A stretch of DNA of 64,000 bases from a virus, in IMG/VR virus record IMGVR_UViG_3300031952_000010, positions 1 through 64,000 of that record; one strand, written 5' to 3'. Positions 32,472 through 40,906 of the stretch are shown here, piece by piece. Position numbers and translations under genes: made by a program. Position 1 is the first letter of the stretch; every line of letters starts with the position of its first letter. The notes under the pieces are model-generated. The model did no database searches. It worked only from the letters and a program-made list of their open reading frames with translations, and was not told the DNA's origin.

Positions 32472-33161
32472 TTAAAGAAACTTCACCTGATTAGTGATTG
32501 GGTCCCAATCAATATTCCAAGGTAAGTGAGAGTAAAGGTATCTTTCATCTAATACTGCCGCGTTGAAATAATGAGTGTGTCCGTCAAAGTAGTGTCCATA
32601 TCCTGTGTGGATGTGACCACAAATGTGAATCTTCGGTTTGATAGTTTTAATTCTTTCCGCCAATAATTCACAACCTAAATGGTCTCCTCTGCGACCTTCA
32701 ACGTCATCCAAGAATCCCCACGCAGGTCCGTGAGTAACTAAGATGTCAGTGTCCTCAGGAATTGCATTCCATTTTTCTTGTAACTCAGGTCCGTTTTTTT
32801 GTAGGTTGAACGCCCATTGATAAAATTCAGGTTGCCAAGGACTACCATAAACTTTAACCATTTGATTGTCATCCCCAACTTTCGCCCAATCATCTTGCAA
32901 GTAATTAACGGTTTTGTAAGAGTTAACAATTTGCATCGCTTTCTCGGCGTTGTTTTGGAAACCCCAATCGTGATTACCCGCAATGAATATTTTGTGGTCA
33001 TAGTTATCGATTTTATCGAACCATTTAGTGAATTCAGTAATCTCGTGCTCATAACCCATAGAAGATATATCTCCTGCGTGGATTAACAAATCACCACCAG
33101 GTAAATCCTGGGTTATGTGTTTGTGTTTTGTGTGTGTATCTGATATAATTGTGATTTTCAT
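32472..33161 (-). CDS. Calcineurin-like metallophosphoesterase (229 aa)
   Basis: The five signature blocks are present: SDTH (8-11), HAGDIS (28-33), AGNHDWG (61-67), VTHGPAWG (about 142-149) and CGHIHTGYG (about 181-189). These coordinate two metal ions for phosphoester hydrolysis. Substrate is not predictable; single-domain members act on nucleotides or nucleic acids. A TATATTTG promoter precedes the start by 4 bp. Confidence 0.9.
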   Translation of the reverse strand: MKITIISDTHTKHKHITQDLPGGDLLIHAGDISSMGYEHEITEFTKWFDKIDNYDHKIFIAGNHDWGFQNNAEKAMQIVNSYKTVNYLQDDWAKVGDDNQMVKVYGSPWQPEFYQWAFNLQKNGPELQEKWNAIPEDTDILVTHGPAWGFLDDVEGRRGDHLGCELLAERIKTIKPKIHICGHIHTGYGHYFDGHTHYFNAAVLDERYLYSHLPWNIDWDPITNQVKFL

Positions 33162-33165
33162 AGTA

Positions 33166-33173
33166 CAAATATA
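33166..33173 (-). promoter_or_regulatory. Bacteroidota-type TAnnTTTG box
   Basis: TATATTTG on the minus strand lies 4 bp before the ATG at 33161. Confidence 0.6.
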
Positions 33174-33183
33174 ATAATAATTT

Positions 33184-33783
33184 TTAATCCCACCAACCTT
33201 TTATTCCAGAACCGTCAAATTGTTCATCCCAATCAACGTCTTTATCAAATTTGGTATAATCTTGACCTTTTAAAATAGTAAAAAGTTCATCCCATTCTTG
33301 TCGTTCAATTTCACGAGCTCTATCAAACACTTTACGATTGTGAATTTTTTCTTCGTCAGTGTCTTTATCAACTAAACGACTGTATCCTGGTTTATCCTCA
33401 ACTGGTTCAAACTCCCAATCGTGATGTACTATTTCGCCAAGTTCTTTTTCCGACATTTCAATGTAGTTATCCTGATTGTAGTTTTTAATTAACTCAATGG
33501 CTCTACGCATTGCGGCCACTTTCTTTAAACGAGGTCCATCAACCTCATTACCATATTTTTCAATAGTGTCAGAAGTATTGGTTAACCCAATTTCAAGAAA
33601 CTTTAAAGTTCCGTGATGGTCAAACCAATAATGGCTCCATAAAGCTTTTCTAAATGTCCAAACATTCTTAAAGAATCTTGGTAAGTCATATCTAAATAAT
33701 TCATATGTTTTATACCACCAAGTTTGGTGTCGTATTAATGTTTTAAGGCTATCCCCAAAACTATCTGCAAATCCTACTTTCAT
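33184..33783 (-). CDS. Hypothetical protein (199 aa)
   Basis: A charged soluble protein, aromatic and His/Trp-rich in its first 70 residues (RHQTWWYKTYELFRYDLP) and acidic at the end. It has no signal or leader. Not recognised. Confidence 0.6.
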   Translation of the reverse strand: MKVGFADSFGDSLKTLIRHQTWWYKTYELFRYDLPRFFKNVWTFRKALWSHYWFDHHGTLKFLEIGLTNTSDTIEKYGNEVDGPRLKKVAAMRRAIELIKNYNQDNYIEMSEKELGEIVHHDWEFEPVEDKPGYSRLVDKDTDEEKIHNRKVFDRAREIERQEWDELFTILKGQDYTKFDKDVDWDEQFDGSGIKGWWD

Positions 33784-33826
33784 AACTTTAATTTTTTACA
33801 AAGGTAGGTAATTTTTTCCAAATAAA

Positions 33827-33856
33827 AAAGGGGATAGTAGCGAACTTCCCCTTTAA
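33827..33856. terminator. Terminator-like hairpin
   Basis: AAAGGGG/CCCCTTT arms lie about 50 bp downstream of the minus-strand gene ending at 33903, with an A-run on the plus strand. Confidence 0.5.
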
Positions 33857-33902
33857 TTTGTTACCACAACAGTAACGGTCCTAAAAGTCCCCAACTTGGG
33901 GA

Positions 33903-34409
33903 TTATTTTTCTTTAACTAAAACTAAACACCTTTTAAGATATTCTTTAGCTCTAGGTGTTGGGTCAGGATGACCAAGTACTTTCTCAATGTCTTTAACTA
34001 ATTCTTCACCGTGTTCGTTTTCTTTATAAAGTTCAATAACTTTATCCATTGCTTGGATACACCCGTTATTAGTCTCGTCAAAATAATTCTTTTTTCTAAA
34101 ACCATTAATATGATTCATTAAGTTAAATGCCAAATGTTCACCACCATCATTAATTGTTTCAGGGTGTAATCTTAAAGTCCTTAGCATATCTAATGTATCA
34201 ACCATTCCGTTAATACCACCTTCTCTTTTGTAGATTTTATTTGAATAGTTTTGGAAACTTTTAGACGGACCAACAATGTTATCTAAAGGAATTATATTTC
34301 CTGCAACACATCTTGGCTTTTGTTCTTTAGACTCAATTTCAGTTTGTTCTAAAATATGTTGTCTAATTGTCATACGAAGTTTTTTTTCGTCAATTGTAAT
34401 TTTTCCCAT
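33903..34409 (-). CDS. Class A-like leader protein (168 aa)
   Basis: The leader ITIDEKKLRMTIRQHILEQ (residues 4-22) follows the class A layout and ends with ILE/Q. The mature domain is helical with two Cys and contains HLAFNLMNHINGFRKKN. A minus-strand TATTTAT box lies 17 bp upstream. Function is unknown. Confidence 0.65.
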   Translation of the reverse strand: MGKITIDEKKLRMTIRQHILEQTEIESKEQKPRCVAGNIIPLDNIVGPSKSFQNYSNKIYKREGGINGMVDTLDMLRTLRLHPETINDGGEHLAFNLMNHINGFRKKNYFDETNNGCIQAMDKVIELYKENEHGEELVKDIEKVLGHPDPTPRAKEYLKRCLVLVKEK

Positions 34410-34426
34410 TTTGTTTTCTTTATACT

Positions 34427-34433
34427 ATAAATA
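34427..34433 (-). promoter_or_regulatory. Late-type TATTTAT box
   Basis: On the minus strand, 17 bp before the ATG at 34409. Confidence 0.5.
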
Positions 34434-34518
34434 TTAGAAGAAATGTAATTATTTGTGAAGTCATATATTTATAGTAAAATAAGTCCGAGAGACATAAATT
34501 TTAAATACAATACTATGG

Positions 34519-34740
34519 ATGATGAGAGTTCCTATAAAAACATGGAGAAAGATATTTTTAGAAAATCTTTCAGTAAAATTTTTAATGTTAGCAATGTTCT
34601 TCAACCCATTTGGGTTCGATGCCATCCAATACTATCTTATTACAGTAACAGGGAGTATCTGGTACGCCAATTTAATTATGTACTTCATCTCGGGATTCTT
34701 CTTTGGTCTATACTTTTATTTTCGAAAATTATCTAAATGA
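34519..34740 (+). CDS. Small membrane protein (73 aa)
   Basis: A basic start (MMRVPIKTWRK) is followed by two hydrophobic segments (about 19-42 and 48-66) and a basic tail. It overlaps the PPK2 gene by 4 bp (ATGA). A competing frame from 34455 is less protein-like. Function is unknown; coupling to PPK2 may be only transcriptional. Confidence 0.5.
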   Translation: MMRVPIKTWRKIFLENLSVKFLMLAMFFNPFGFDAIQYYLITVTGSIWYANLIMYFISGFFFGLYFYFRKLSK

Positions 34741-35855
34741 AACTAATTGAATCCCACATATATAGAATAACTAACTTAATGGGGTTTACCCCTAATAATA
34801 TTATTATTGAATCTGAAAATGATAATAAAGACGAATATTATTTAAAAAGAATTGTTAATTTATTACAGTTCAACCGATTATATAATAGTGAAAATAAAAT
34901 AAATTTAAATAAAATTCAACAATTTGCCAAAGAAAATTTAATAGATTTTGGATTATTGGAAAGGGGCATGATTAAATTATTAAAGTTAAAGGGTAATCGA
35001 AAATTAAATTTATCCGAATTTTTTAGTGAATTAATTAAATCTTTAGAAAAAAGACATTCTCATAATTACATCGGTAACCTTGAAACTAACGACGAATTTT
35101 CATTTGAACCACAAGAACCATCAGTCGTACCTAAAAAAGTATATAAAGAAGAGTTATATTATTTACAAATTGAATTATTAAAACTTCAAGAGTGGTTAAA
35201 TAAAACTGGAAAAACAGTAATTATTGTTTTTGAGGGTAGAGATTCTGCGGGTAAAGGGTCAACTATTAAAAAATTTACTGAAAACATGAACCCAAGAAAT
35301 TATAATGTAATTGCTCTTGGAGTACCAACACCTGAAGAAAGAAAAAATTGGTGGGACAGGTACAGAAGTCAAATTCAAAAAGGTAAAATAAATTTATTTG
35401 ATAGAAGTTGGTATAACAGAGGTCTTATTGAGCCAGTTATGGGTTATGGTAATCCTGAAGAATATGAAAATTTTATGAATAATGTTGAGGGGTTTGAGGA
35501 AGATTTGGTTAAAGACGGTAATTTTTTATTTAAATTGTGGTTCTCAATAGAAAAAGAAACTCAACAAAATAGATTTGATATGAGACAAAAATCTCAACTC
35601 AAGTATTGGAAGTATTCCCCTAATGATGAAAAAATGCAAGACCTTTGGGATAGATTTACAGAATTTAAAGAAAAATTATTTGATAAAACATCAACAGTTA
35701 ATAATCCTTGGGTTGTCATTGATTCAAACGATAAAAAAATTTCAGGATTAAATTCAATCAGGTATATACTCCAAAATATACCTTATGAAGATAAAAATAA
35801 AAAAATATTAAATCAATATTATCCTGAAGCTCTTTCAGTTTTAAACCCTAAGTAA
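34737..35855 (+). CDS. ppk2: Polyphosphate kinase 2 with class D leader (372 aa)
   Basis: The PPK2 catalytic domain is at about 135-365: Walker A GRDSAGKGS (167-175), Walker B/lid INLFDRSWYNRG (218-229), then KLWFSIEKETQQNRF and YWKYSPND. These enzymes transfer phosphate between polyphosphate and nucleotides. The N-terminal 135 residues are an extension. Its start (IESHIYRITNLMGFTPNNI, ending IIIESE) aligns with the leader of the gene at 45043. A virion-delivered PPK2 could adjust host nucleotide pools; that is inference. Confidence 0.85.
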   Translation: MKLIESHIYRITNLMGFTPNNIIIESENDNKDEYYLKRIVNLLQFNRLYNSENKINLNKIQQFAKENLIDFGLLERGMIKLLKLKGNRKLNLSEFFSELIKSLEKRHSHNYIGNLETNDEFSFEPQEPSVVPKKVYKEELYYLQIELLKLQEWLNKTGKTVIIVFEGRDSAGKGSTIKKFTENMNPRNYNVIALGVPTPEERKNWWDRYRSQIQKGKINLFDRSWYNRGLIEPVMGYGNPEEYENFMNNVEGFEEDLVKDGNFLFKLWFSIEKETQQNRFDMRQKSQLKYWKYSPNDEKMQDLWDRFTEFKEKLFDKTSTVNNPWVVIDSNDKKISGLNSIRYILQNIPYEDKNKKILNQYYPEALSVLNPK

Positions 35856-36059
35856 TTACTCCACCAATTTATCATCATCTGGCGATTTTGGTAGGATAAG
35901 TTGTAACCAAATATCAAACACTAAAAAGTAAATCCACCAAGTTAAGTCTGATATTGGATGACGGTCAGAATTTAAATTAGTTAGATATAATAAAACAAGT
36001 ATGTTTGTTGCAATATATATTCTGACAACTATAACTAAAAATATTAAAAATTTTTTCAT
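35856..36059 (-). CDS. Small membrane protein (67 aa)
   Basis: The start at 36059 gives MKKFLIFLVIVVRIYIATNI, one membrane helix, and a second hydrophobic segment lies at about 41-56, followed by an acidic tail. It begins 1 bp after the stop of the kinase gene at 36061 and is translationally linked to it. Function is unknown. Confidence 0.55.
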   Translation of the reverse strand: MKKFLIFLVIVVRIYIATNILVLLYLTNLNSDRHPISDLTWWIYFLVFDIWLQLILPKSPDDDKLVE

Positions 36060-36060
36060 A

Positions 36061-36483
36061 TTATAATTTAATCTCAAAACGGTTTTTCATAATCTCCAAT
36101 TTGTCTTCAGGAACTCCGTGAGTATTGACCCCTCCGTGACGGTTTTCAACAATAACTGTAAAAACGGTATAACCATATTTTTTAGCCAATTTAAAATATT
36201 CGTCCATCTCCCACTCTTGTGTGAATGTATTTGATACGGCGATTTCTCGATAATATTGGTCATTTAATAATGAGTCTTTCATATAAGTTTCCACAGTATC
36301 CTGACAGAATTTATGAGCGTCTTTGATTTTTGAAACATCAAATTTATATTCACCAGTTTCTTTATCAATAAAATATTTGTCGGCTTCACAGACTAAAAAG
36401 TCCTCACCAACTAATTTTTCGGCAAAAGTAGATTTACCCGAACCAGGTAATCCTCTAACAATAAAAAGTATTTTTTTTTCCAT
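36061..36483 (-). CDS. P-loop kinase (AAA_33 type), 140 aa
   Basis: Walker A GLPGSGKST (11-19) is followed by ADKYF (about 35-39) and a C-terminal NRHGGVNTHGVPEDKLEIMKNRFE lid segment, typical of the small polynucleotide-kinase-like P-loop family. It may phosphorylate a nucleic-acid end or small molecule. A TATCTTTG promoter precedes it by 4 bp. Confidence 0.8.
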   Translation of the reverse strand: MEKKILFIVRGLPGSGKSTFAEKLVGEDFLVCEADKYFIDKETGEYKFDVSKIKDAHKFCQDTVETYMKDSLLNDQYYREIAVSNTFTQEWEMDEYFKLAKKYGYTVFTVIVENRHGGVNTHGVPEDKLEIMKNRFEIKL

Positions 36484-36487
36484 ACCA

Positions 36488-36495
36488 CAAAGATA
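36488..36495 (-). promoter_or_regulatory. Bacteroidota-type TAnnTTTG box
   Basis: TATCTTTG on the minus strand lies 4 bp before the ATG at 36483. Confidence 0.6.
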
Positions 36496-36523
36496 GTGGT
36501 TTTATTATTGAAAACAAGCTGTA

Positions 36524-36643
36524 TTATAGAAATATTTTAGCAAACTCACACACTCTAATTGCGGTGTTAATTGTTTTATAATATAGGTTGTAGAATGTTT
36601 TTTGGTAATTTTTCACAACATTAAATATCATGTTTTTCTTCAT
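36524..36643 (-). CDS. Small hypothetical protein (39 aa)
   Basis: The frame MKKNMIFNVVKNYQKTFYNL continues to a hydrophobic end (RVCEFAKIFL). It overlaps the 3' end of the upstream small gene in another frame. The base composition is plausible, but this call rests only on the open frame. Confidence 0.35.
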   Translation of the reverse strand: MKKNMIFNVVKNYQKTFYNLYYKTINTAIRVCEFAKIFL

Positions 36644-36779
36644 TAACTAATATTTCTATTTGTCTTTTAACCATTTCTAATGTTGTGTAAGCGTAAACTT
36701 GAGAATCTTCTAAATTTTCTTCAGGAAATTGGATTTGTTGCAACTCAATCCAATCAATAATTTTCTTACAGTCACACAT
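36621..36779 (-). CDS. Small hypothetical protein (52 aa)
   Basis: The frame MCDCKKIIDWIELQQIQFPE is acidic and helical, with a CxC at the start. It begins 1 bp after the thioesterase stop and is probably co-translated. Function is unknown. Confidence 0.5.
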   Translation of the reverse strand: MCDCKKIIDWIELQQIQFPEENLEDSQVYAYTTLEMVKRQIEILVNEEKHDI

Positions 36780-36780
36780 A

Positions 36781-37197
36781 TTACTCTGTTTCTTTGGGTA
36801 ATGTCAAAACCATCTTTTCAATCTTACATCTTCCTCTCTCACCGATTGGGATTGGGTTACCATACTCACTTATCTGAACAAATCTGATATTAGTTTTAAG
36901 TACAAGAATTTGATTTCCCGTGTAAACGTCATGAGCTCTTGCCTCCATATATAATGTTACTGAAGTATTACCAAGTTTAGAAGGATATCCATAAATTTTA
37001 AGTAATTGGCCTTCCTTCGCTGGCTTTTCAAAATTACACTTATCAATTGACACTGTAACCATTCTTGGCGAGTCACATAATTGCATTGAGTACCCTGCTG
37101 CGGCTGAGTCAATCCATGCTAATAGTTTACCACCGAAAAGATTTCCATGGAACCCTAAATCGGATTTTTTAATCGGGTGAGTGTTCAATAATTCCAT
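36781..37197 (-). CDS. Hotdog-fold acyl-CoA thioesterase (138 aa)
   Basis: GFHGNLFGGKLLAWIDSAA (15-33) is the conserved active-site segment of YciA/acyl-CoA thioester hydrolases, with Asn, Gly-Gly and Asp in place; a second conserved region is VSIDKCNFEKPAKEGQ. It hydrolyses acyl-CoA to free fatty acid and CoA. A lipid-metabolism gene is unusual in a phage and may be an auxiliary metabolic gene. Confidence 0.85.
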   Translation of the reverse strand: MELLNTHPIKKSDLGFHGNLFGGKLLAWIDSAAAGYSMQLCDSPRMVTVSIDKCNFEKPAKEGQLLKIYGYPSKLGNTSVTLYMEARAHDVYTGNQILVLKTNIRFVQISEYGNPIPIGERGRCKIEKMVLTLPKETE

Positions 37198-37238
37198 AGG
37201 TAAATTATAATAAAAAAAACATTAAACGTAAATAAAAG

Positions 37239-37245
37239 TATTTAT
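37239..37245 (+). promoter_or_regulatory. Late-type TATTTAT box
   Basis: The box ends 5 bp before the ATG at 37251. Confidence 0.6.
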
Positions 37246-37250
37246 ATCAT

Positions 37251-38225
37251 ATGTTAAGTAATCAACAAATAGAAAAAATAAATACGACCATTTCCAACAA
37301 GGCATTCAATTACCAAGGGGAGATACTCAATGGTGTTGATACAAAAGTGAATATTGACTTTAAGATTGAGTTTTTAGGGTACAAAGAAATGATTAGTGTT
37401 GGTGAATATTACAATTACTTAAAAGTGGGTATTACTATTGTTGAGTTAAATGACCCATTATCAAAATTAATTTTTTCAGGGGATAAAAATGATAACTTAA
37501 TGGATTGGAAGGTTTTCTTTAAGGCCAGTTTATATTATTTTTATTCTAGTTTAGAATCTTATATTTCTTCAGTTATTAAAATGTTTGATAGTGAAGATAG
37601 TAGAATTACTATTTGGGATATTAAATTAGATTTAGAAAAAGAAAAACCAAAAATGAATGAAGGTAGAATGAGTAGAGTTGCTTTAAAAACAGTAGTTAGA
37701 GATATTATATATAAAGTTAAAGAAGGTAAGAAAGGTTTCTTTTATTTACCTAAAGAAGATGATTCATATGAATTCACCAATTTACCATTTTCTTTTGATG
37801 TGGAGTTAACATTAAAAACTAGTGGTAACATTAAAGATTATCAAATGAATGGTTATTACTCACCTGAGGATGAAGTAGTTGAGATTATTATAATATTTAA
37901 CCCTAAAAGATTTAAAGAATATGCTTATAATTTAATTGGTGAATTAAATGAGGTGTTGGCTCACGAATTGGAACATGGTCATCAGAATTATAGAGGTGAA
38001 TTTGAGAATAGAAACGATGCCGACACTAAAGAGTCTTTAGTTTATTACACCCAAGAACATGAAATACCCGCACAATATGCAGGATTTAAAAGACTTGCTA
38101 AATTAAGGAAAGAACCACTTAGTTCTATTGTTAATGATTGGTTTAGAACTCACAAAGATATTCACGGTTTAACCGATGATGAAGAAAAAATAGTAATAGA
38201 TAAGATTTTAAATTTTAAAAGATAA
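37251..38225 (+). CDS. Putative zinc metalloprotease (HELEH), 324 aa
   Basis: His238-Glu239-Leu-Glu-His242 (VLAHELEHGHQNY) is the zinc motif; Glu271 in EHEIPAQYAGFKR about 30 residues later is the probable third ligand. Two segments precede it: an N-terminal alpha/beta part and a central part (MNEGRMSRVALKTVVRDIIY, about 135-154) that resembles a leader placed internally, with NEGR as a possible processing region. TATTTAT box present. Substrate is unknown. Confidence 0.65.
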   Translation: MLSNQQIEKINTTISNKAFNYQGEILNGVDTKVNIDFKIEFLGYKEMISVGEYYNYLKVGITIVELNDPLSKLIFSGDKNDNLMDWKVFFKASLYYFYSSLESYISSVIKMFDSEDSRITIWDIKLDLEKEKPKMNEGRMSRVALKTVVRDIIYKVKEGKKGFFYLPKEDDSYEFTNLPFSFDVELTLKTSGNIKDYQMNGYYSPEDEVVEIIIIFNPKRFKEYAYNLIGELNEVLAHELEHGHQNYRGEFENRNDADTKESLVYYTQEHEIPAQYAGFKRLAKLRKEPLSSIVNDWFRTHKDIHGLTDDEEKIVIDKILNFKR

Positions 38226-38231
38226 TTATCT

Positions 38232-38867
38232 TTAGTTTTTTTCCTTAAAAACTCTAATTAATTTAGAGAACAACTCTTTCACAACAATACCTGATACAGT
38301 TAAAACACCAAAAGAGGATAATCTAATTGCGATTTCTTTAGCGTCACCTGTTTTAAATGCCCCTGAAATAACTGCACTATAAACAATAGGTATTAATGGG
38401 ATAATGAATGCGTAACTCATTATATTAGTGACTGAATGTAATGTGATGTTTAACCCATCCATAAAATCAACAAAAGTACTTTTTAATTGATTTGCTTTAT
38501 TTAAACTTGTTTTAAATTCTTCAGACAATCCCTCAGATTTAATTCTCTCTAATATTTTTCGAATCATTTCTTTATTGTTCATATAGAACGTCGCAATAAT
38601 TCCTGTTAATATTAGACTCATTTCCACATCAGAAACATTAGGGAATCTACCAGATATAAACTCATTTAAAGGGCCAATAAACCCCCCGATACTTGCCCCC
38701 CATGTAAATAAGAATTCAAAATTCATACCCATTTGTTGTGACGACATTTTCAAAACGTCTTTAACAAATTTATAGTTTTGTTTAACCATATCACCGAATT
38801 CGTCATTAACGGATTCTCGTAATATAATTCTTTTTTGATTTTCGTTTATTAATAAAGTAGCACTCAT
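38232..38867 (-). CDS. Leader-bearing membrane protein (211 aa)
   Basis: The start LLINENQKRIILRESVNDEF (residues 5-24) resembles class C, with LRE/S or NDE/F as candidate sites. Later there are hydrophobic segments at about 50-70, 82-95, 145-165 and 185-200, so the mature protein is probably polytopic. Packaging of a membrane protein would be unusual; alternatively the leader serves another purpose. TATTTAT box 6 bp upstream. Confidence 0.6.
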   Translation of the reverse strand: MSATLLINENQKRIILRESVNDEFGDMVKQNYKFVKDVLKMSSQQMGMNFEFLFTWGASIGGFIGPLNEFISGRFPNVSDVEMSLILTGIIATFYMNNKEMIRKILERIKSEGLSEEFKTSLNKANQLKSTFVDFMDGLNITLHSVTNIMSYAFIIPLIPIVYSAVISGAFKTGDAKEIAIRLSSFGVLTVSGIVVKELFSKLIRVFKEKN

Positions 38868-38873
38868 ACAACA

Positions 38874-38880
38874 ATAAATA
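38874..38880 (-). promoter_or_regulatory. Late-type TATTTAT box
   Basis: On the minus strand, 6 bp before the ATG at 38867. Confidence 0.55.
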
Positions 38881-38889
38881 CTTTGATTA

Positions 38890-38896
38890 TATTTAT
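38890..38896 (+). promoter_or_regulatory. Late-type TATTTAT box
   Basis: The box lies 23 bp before the ATG at 38920. Confidence 0.45.
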
Positions 38897-38919
38897 TATT
38901 AAATTGAATTATAAATTTT

Positions 38920-39528
38920 ATGATTAATCCTGAGTTATATGCTGGTGATAGAGTAGTTGTCCTACATATGGATGATGAATTTTCTGCGGTACCTATTGGA
39001 ACTGCTGGAACGGTTAAATCTCATACTAAGGTATTTGGAGGTGACCTATATTATGTGAAATGGGATAATGGTAGTTCTTTAGCTTTGCTTGGTGATGTTG
39101 ATATTTGGGATACTGAAGAAAGTATGATTGCCAAGAGGACAATTAAAAAGAAGGTTGTTGAAGGCGAGTATGAAAGAAATATTAATTTATTAAAAAATAT
39201 TGATGTATTTAAGAACTTTAATATGAAATTCTTACAAAAGTACTTGTTGGCCGTTAGGGAATCCAGTATTGTTAATATGTTTGCGGCATCCGATTACCTA
39301 TGGTTAGGTCGAGAAAGAATTGAACATGAATTCAAATACAAAGACATACACAACGAAGACGCATTTGAACAAGTATTAGAAATGGCCGACAAAGCACAAT
39401 CAGAAATGGTACAAGGTGTTATGAAAATTCTTGAAAACGAAGGTAAGGAAGTTAGTTTAGAAAATGTTAACCGAAATATTAAAAGGTACGCATCTAAAGT
39501 TCTTCAGAATTACATGATGTTATTTTAA
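38920..39528 (+). CDS. DUF4314-containing protein (202 aa)
   Basis: Residues 6-62 (GDRVVVLHMDDEFSAVPIGT, then YYVKWDNGSSLALLGDVD) match DUF4314, a small SH3-like beta domain common in phage and plasmid proteins. Residues 75-202 are helical and unrecognised. The 3' end overlaps the convergent gene at 39520. Confidence 0.7.
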   Translation: MINPELYAGDRVVVLHMDDEFSAVPIGTAGTVKSHTKVFGGDLYYVKWDNGSSLALLGDVDIWDTEESMIAKRTIKKKVVEGEYERNINLLKNIDVFKNFNMKFLQKYLLAVRESSIVNMFAASDYLWLGRERIEHEFKYKDIHNEDAFEQVLEMADKAQSEMVQGVMKILENEGKEVSLENVNRNIKRYASKVLQNYMMLF

Positions 39529-39810
39529 TTCAAATTCCCAAACATCATCTTTCATAACAGGGTTAACAAACAAATCTAAAAAAACTGCGTTTTGTTCACC
39601 AGCGTGTAAACCTATTATATTGTAATCATAAAATTCTTCAGCTTCACCCATAGTCATTAAGTCTCTCTCTTGGAGTATATCTAAGATTATTTGTTTTGAA
39701 TAAAGAATTCTTCTACCGTTACCAAATTCCTCAACAATTCCAATTATTGCACTCTCTAAACCATCTAAAAGGATGGCACCTTCTGCGTATTCGTCTATAT
39801 CTACTATCAT
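39520..39810 (-). CDS. Hypothetical protein (96 aa)
   Basis: An acidic alpha/beta protein with GLESAIIGIVEEFGNGRRIL and EAEEFYDYNIIGLHAGE. It resembles small conserved proteins of large phages, but I cannot assign a function. Confidence 0.6.
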   Translation of the reverse strand: MIVDIDEYAEGAILLDGLESAIIGIVEEFGNGRRILYSKQIILDILQERDLMTMGEAEEFYDYNIIGLHAGEQNAVFLDLFVNPVMKDDVWEFELK

Positions 39811-39847
39811 ATTATAATGATACTAAAAATATTTACTCCAATCAATA

Positions 39848-39854
39848 TATTTAT
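39848..39854 (+). promoter_or_regulatory. Late-type TATTTAT box
   Basis: The box lies 16 bp before the ATG at 39871. Confidence 0.5.
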
Positions 39855-39870
39855 AAGGAAAACAATAACT

Positions 39871-40452
39871 ATGAACGCATATTTTTTTAAAATGACAAAC
39901 GAAGAGAAAACTAACATTCTTGACCAACATAAAGAAGTTTATGATGGGTATGTTACAAACTACTCTCAACCAAATACTCAACCTTTATATGTACAAGATT
40001 TTGCTAACGATAAAGAAGGTATAACGGTTAACAATAAAGGCGTTGTTAGTACTTACAAAAACATGGGTATTAATGAACAATCTCATATATCCCCAGGTTC
40101 TGCTTACGAAGGTGAAGATACTTTTGAAAGTGAAGAAGAGGAAGAAGGATACATGGTAAGTGTTGGAGAACAGTTAGATATGATTGGTGACGGAGAAGAT
40201 GATTTATCTCAGGGTACTTTCGATATTGATGATGAAGAGGAAACTCAATTTTTAGTTAGCCCTGAAGATGATATTGAACTTGATGATTATAAAGACAGAA
40301 GTATGTATGACCCATATTATGGTGATGAGGATGAAAGTGATTTTGAAGAAGATTTATTCGGTGAAGACTTTGATGATGAAGAAAAAGGTGACATAGCCTT
40401 TAAGATTCACGAATCATTAGATATGTTTAATAGAATAAAAAAATATAACTAA
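39871..40452 (+). CDS. Acidic protein with class C-like leader (193 aa)
   Basis: The start FKMTNEEKTNILDQHKEVYD (residues 6-25) parallels class C (NESEKKxIRxxY). The remainder is extremely Asp/Glu-rich (blocks at about 80-95, 105-140 and 150-180), with HESLDMFNRIKKYN at the end. A charged scaffold or a DNA-mimic/core protein is possible. Not recognised. Confidence 0.6.
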   Translation: MNAYFFKMTNEEKTNILDQHKEVYDGYVTNYSQPNTQPLYVQDFANDKEGITVNNKGVVSTYKNMGINEQSHISPGSAYEGEDTFESEEEEEGYMVSVGEQLDMIGDGEDDLSQGTFDIDDEEETQFLVSPEDDIELDDYKDRSMYDPYYGDEDESDFEEDLFGEDFDDEEKGDIAFKIHESLDMFNRIKKYN

Positions 40453-40513
40453 TTTTGTCTTTTCATAAAAAATAAGATATTTCTTTGTTATAAACTAAAT
40501 TAAACATTAGAAC

Positions 40514-40843
40514 ATGGAAATTAAAGAATTGGTTTCGTTTTTTATAAATGAATCATCGGAAACTTTAGAAATTACTTTTAGGTTGACGATTGACAGTGAA
40601 GACGAGATTAGAACAGACCAAATACAAATAAGTGAGACTCAATCATTTGGGTATAACTTTGAAAAATTTAAAATAAGTCCTTTAAGAGATTTATTCGAAG
40701 AGGATGAAGATGAGGACGGATTTGAAAGTTTATTCGATGACGATGATTTTGAAGACCCATTAGATGAAGATGAGATTATGTCTTTTTTGAATGAATATTA
40801 CTTAATCTACCCAAAGAAATTACCTACCGCAGAATTTTTTTAA
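40514..40843 (+). CDS. Acidic hypothetical protein (109 aa)
   Basis: A beta-rich first half is followed by an almost uninterrupted acidic stretch (about 64-90). It pairs with the acidic protein at 39871 and precedes a terminator. Function is unknown. Confidence 0.55.
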   Translation: MEIKELVSFFINESSETLEITFRLTIDSEDEIRTDQIQISETQSFGYNFEKFKISPLRDLFEEDEDEDGFESLFDDDDFEDPLDEDEIMSFLNEYYLIYPKKLPTAEFF

Positions 40844-40851
40844 AATAACTA

Positions 40852-40878
40852 CCCCCTTAATTGGGGGTTTTTTGTTTT
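40852..40878 (+). terminator. Rho-independent terminator
   Basis: CCCCC/GGGGG hairpin is followed by TTTTTT. Confidence 0.7.
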
Positions 40879-40883
40879 AGAAG

Positions 40884-40890
40884 TATTTAT
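40884..40890 (+). promoter_or_regulatory. Late-type TATTTAT box
   Basis: The box lies 16 bp before the ATG at 40907 and may drive the unit 40907-43523. Confidence 0.55.
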
Positions 40891-40906
40891 AATTAAAATA
40901 AAAATT

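Noticed and set aside
34455-34736. Alternative frame overlapping the membrane protein at 34519
   Set aside because: The encoded sequence is less protein-like than the other frame, which has two clear hydrophobic helices and overlaps the PPK2 start by 4 bp as usual here.
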